23,742 bases of DNA from Bacteroidales bacterium (GTDB taxonomy: Bacteria; Bacteroidota; Bacteroidia; Bacteroidales; Muribaculaceae). Below are positions 21,772 through 23,742 of this stretch, piece after piece. The notes beneath the pieces are model-generated. The model saw only the letters and a program-made list of their open reading frames with translations, did no database searches and was not told the DNA's origin. Every line of letters begins with the position of its first letter. The stretch's first letter is position 1. Position numbers and translations under genes: made by a program. Where the stretch lies: contig CAAFXX010000340.1 of assembly GCA_900767075.1 (NCBI GenBank), forward strand, positions 1 to 23,742, given 5' to 3'.

Positions 21772-22521
21772 TCACACTTCCGGTTCACGGAGCAGGAATT
21801 CCACCTCCTTGAATGCGAAGCGCCGTATTTCCCCGGCGGGCCTTACCTCAAGCACGAGCATTCCCTTCGGCTCTATGTCGGATATCACCGCGCGGAATAA
21901 GCCTCCGGCGGAATCGCGGTAGGCATGAGGAAGACCGTCGCCGCGCCATACTCCGCGGCGGAACTCGGCGTGGATCTGTGCGCGGCCCTCTTCGGTTTCC
22001 GTAAGGGGCAGCAGCCGGTCGAGCGATTCCCCGAGCGCCGCGCGCTCCTCGTCAAGGTCGTATTCGCGGCCTGTGAGCTGCGTCATCGACACCGGATTGG
22101 GAGCCGGACTCGTGAAGAGCGTCTGGTTCACGTTGATTCCTATGCCAAGTATGCTGCGCTCCACCGTAGTGCCGGTTACCGAATGTTCGATCAGTATGCC
22201 GCATATCTTGTCGTCGCCCACATAAATGTCGTTGGGCCATTTCACACGCGCCTCGATTCCCCTGCCTGCAAGGTAATCGACCACCGCAAGCGCCGTTGCC
22301 TCGCTGATGGCGAACTGGTCGGACGCCCGCAGTCCGGCGGGACGCCAAAGCACCGAGACCGTGATGTTCTTCCCCGGTTCCGATTCCCATGAGTTGCCGC
22401 GCTGTCCGCGTCCCGCCTTCTGGGTATCGGCGGTAAGCATCAGGGGCGACGGCAATTCCTTCTCGTGAAGGGCGAGATAAGTATTGGTGGAGTCGGTTTC
22501 TAAAATTTCTTCGTAAATCAT
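21772..22521 (-). CDS. birA: Biotin--[acetyl-CoA-carboxylase] ligase, monofunctional
   Basis: Attaches biotin to the biotin carboxyl carrier protein through a biotinyl-AMP intermediate, in the cytosol. The 249-residue protein contains the catalytic domain only: TDSTNTYL, the biotin/ATP loop AGRGQRGNSWES (about 37-48), the catalytic KWPNDIYV (K94), and ILGIGINVNQ, with a small C-terminal SH3-like domain (GLFRAVISDIEPKGMLVLEV). The N-terminal winged-helix repressor domain of E. coli BirA is absent, so it is an enzyme and not a biotin operon repressor. It follows tsaE by 24 nt and is most likely co-transcribed with it. Confidence 0.96.
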   Translation of the reverse strand: MIYEEILETDSTNTYLALHEKELPSPLMLTADTQKAGRGQRGNSWESEPGKNITVSVLWRPAGLRASDQFAISEATALAVVDYLAGRGIEARVKWPNDIYVGDDKICGILIEHSVTGTTVERSILGIGINVNQTLFTSPAPNPVSMTQLTGREYDLDEERAALGESLDRLLPLTETEEGRAQIHAEFRRGVWRGDGLPHAYRDSAGGLFRAVISDIEPKGMLVLEVRPAGEIRRFAFKEVEFLLREPEV

Positions 22522-22545
22522 GAATGAGATTTTTTAAGGTAATTT

Positions 22546-22968
22546 TTAAAGTAATGGAGCGGAAATACGGCGCGAGCCGTCGGGCAGTTCCTCTATGGTG
22601 ACATCCACAAGGTCGTCAGGCAGAAGAGGCTCCACATTCTCGGGCCATTCCATCAGGCACAGGCTGTCGGATTCAAAATAATCGTCGAGTCCGAGATCAA
22701 GTGCCTCCTCCGGAGTCTCTATACGGTAGAAATCAAAATGATACACCGGTGCTCCCCCTTCTGCGGAATGATACTCGTTGACAATGCTGAATGTGGGGCT
22801 CGATGCCTCGTCGTCCATACCCAACACGCGGCACAATGCCGCGATAAAGGTTGTCTTTCCGGCACCCATGGAGCCGTGGAAGGCGAAATGGCGGCGGTCG
22901 CCGATGGCGGCGGCAAATTCCTCGGCAGCCCGGTCGAGACCGGCTATGTCGTTTACGGTTATTTCCAT
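22546..22968 (-). CDS. tsaE: tRNA threonylcarbamoyladenosine biosynthesis ATPase TsaE
   Basis: The ATPase of the TsaB-TsaD-TsaE complex that makes N6-threonylcarbamoyladenosine at position 37 of ANN-decoding tRNAs. The length of 140 residues fits. The Walker A P-loop is HGSMGAGKTT (about 31-40), followed by the family blocks SSPTFSIVNEY, VYHFDFYRIET, LGLDDYFESDSLCLMEWPE. It is the first gene of the minus-strand cluster, with a -7 element upstream at 23060-23053. Confidence 0.96.
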   Translation of the reverse strand: MEITVNDIAGLDRAAEEFAAAIGDRRHFAFHGSMGAGKTTFIAALCRVLGMDDEASSPTFSIVNEYHSAEGGAPVYHFDFYRIETPEEALDLGLDDYFESDSLCLMEWPENVEPLLPDDLVDVTIEELPDGSRRISAPLL

Positions 22969-23052
22969 CTGTTTCTCCTATGCTCGTAAAAAATATTGGA
23001 GCGTCTGATTTCAGACACACTCACAAAAGCTGTTCTTACTCATTATTATGCG

Positions 23053-23060
23053 CAAAATTA
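23053..23060 (-). promoter_or_regulatory. -7 element upstream of tsaE
   Basis: TAATTTTG on the minus strand (23060-23053) matches TAnnTTTG exactly, about 85 nt before the tsaE ATG. I cannot identify a convincing -33 element at the normal distance. Confidence 0.45.
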
Positions 23061-23103
23061 CTTAATTATTGCCAAAATAAGCCATGATGTGTCGTTTTTT
23101 TGT

Positions 23104-23111
23104 TATATTTG
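23104..23111 (+). promoter_or_regulatory. -7 element upstream of the carboxynorspermidine dehydrogenase gene
   Basis: TATATTTG at 23104-23111 matches TAnnTTTG exactly, 43 nt before the ATG. A clear -33 TTG is not present at 19-21 nt. It lies back to back with the minus-strand element at 23053-23060. Confidence 0.5.
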
Positions 23112-23154
23112 CATGGATTAACTCAAATTAAAGACAGAAACAAAGCTAAGATAA

Positions 23155-23742
23155 ATGGGTAAAGTACTAATCATCGGAGCCGGCGGCGTTGGAACCGTCG
23201 TCGCCCACAAATGCGCGCAGAATCCGGAAGTCTTCTCCGAAATCGTGCTCGCATCGCGCACAAAGTCGAAATGTGACAAGATCGCTGCTGAAATCGGTGC
23301 CAGGAATATCGTCACCGACCGCGTCGACGCCGACCATGTCGAGGAGATCGTGGAACTCTTCAACCGCCATAAGCCCGACATCTGCATCAACGTGGCTCTC
23401 CCCTATCAGGACCTCACCATAATGGAGGCTTGCCTGCAGTGCGGTGTCAATTATCTCGACACGGCCAACTATGAGCCCAAGGAAGAGGCGCATTTCGAAT
23501 ATTCGTGGCAGTGGGCTTACCGCGAGCGTTTCGAGAAAGCCGGACTTACGGCAATTCTCGGATGCGGCTTCGATCCGGGTGTATCGGCGGTTTTCGTGGC
23601 TTACGCAGCCAAACACCATTTCTCGGAAATGCGTTATCTCGACATCGTCGACTGCAACGCCGGAAACCACGGCAAGGCTTTCGCCACCAACTTCAATCCC
23701 GAAATCAACATCCGCGAGATTACCCAGAAGGGAAAATACTGG
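23155..23742 (+). CDS. Carboxynorspermidine dehydrogenase / saccharopine dehydrogenase family, 5' part
   Basis: The first 196 residues of a gene that runs off the right edge. The N-terminus MGKVLIIGAGGVGTVVAHK is a Rossmann NAD(P) fold with GAGGVG. ASRTKSKCDKIAAEI, INVALPYQDLTIMEACLQ, GVNYLDTANYEP and LGCGFDPGVSAVF match the saccharopine dehydrogenase-like family. In Bacteroidales the member of this form is normally carboxynorspermidine dehydrogenase, which reductively condenses aspartate semialdehyde with a diamine in the alternative spermidine route. That specific reaction is from family knowledge, not from a diagnostic residue. It is divergent from tsaE. Confidence 0.88.
   Translation, partial: MGKVLIIGAGGVGTVVAHKCAQNPEVFSEIVLASRTKSKCDKIAAEIGARNIVTDRVDADHVEEIVELFNRHKPDICINVALPYQDLTIMEACLQCGVNYLDTANYEPKEEAHFEYSWQWAYRERFEKAGLTAILGCGFDPGVSAVFVAYAAKHHFSEMRYLDIVDCNAGNHGKAFATNFNPEINIREITQKGKYW

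Overview
The window looks like a chromosomal segment of a gut-type Bacteroidales bacterium, probably Muribaculaceae or a close relative (family level is inference). Evidence: promoters fit the Bacteroidetes pattern (TTG/TTTG, about 20 nt, then TAnnTTTG); Shine-Dalgarno sequences are weak or absent; and the gene families are typical of the order (DUF4834 protein, OprO/P-type porin, BspA-type leucine-rich repeats, CfxA-type beta-lactamase, short phosphatidylserine decarboxylase, carboxynorspermidine dehydrogenase). I see no rRNA, tRNA, CRISPR array or intact insertion sequence.

Layout. (1) 1-1422: the 3' end of an unknown gene converges on a UbiA/MenA-like membrane protein that lacks the catalytic aspartate motifs. 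(2) 1545-5801: a symmetric divergent promoter drives that protein leftwards and a phospholipid operon rightwards: psd, pssA, a DUF4834 membrane protein, a Cof-type HAD phosphatase and an orphan sensor histidine kinase, the last three with overlapping ends. (3) 5870-9285: pheT and a YebC/PmpR-family gene, closed by a strong terminator. (4) About 9290-11780: an AT-richer accessory patch with an Rpn-type (PD-(D/E)XK) gene broken by one in-frame TAG, a CfxA-like class A beta-lactamase with a lipobox, and a 45-aa gene with its own terminator. (5) 11782-17223: a C4-dicarboxylate/asparagine module: aspA on the minus strand, then dcuB, periplasmic asparaginase and an outer-membrane porin on the plus strand. 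(6) 17276-19015: a short DXP-synthase-like transketolase with altered substrate-pocket residues, ending in a terminator. (7) 22968-19096, minus strand: tsaE, birA, a LPG_synthase_TM-family flippase-like protein, a conserved single-pass membrane protein and a BspA-type LRR protein, closely spaced like one operon. (8) 23155-end: a 5' part of carboxynorspermidine dehydrogenase, divergent from tsaE.

How the genes fit together. Psd and PssA are consecutive steps from CDP-diacylglycerol to phosphatidylethanolamine. Asparaginase, DcuB and aspartase would turn extracellular asparagine into aspartate, import it in exchange for a C4-dicarboxylate, and release ammonia and fumarate, an electron acceptor in anaerobic fumarate respiration; the porin may supply the outer-membrane step.

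The most interesting items are the DXS-like enzyme with a changed phosphate-binding pocket, the mirror-symmetric overlapping promoter at 1545-1578, the CfxA-like lipoprotein beta-lactamase, the single-stop Rpn gene and the MenA-like pseudoenzyme. I did not find a clearly new multi-gene defence or mobile system.
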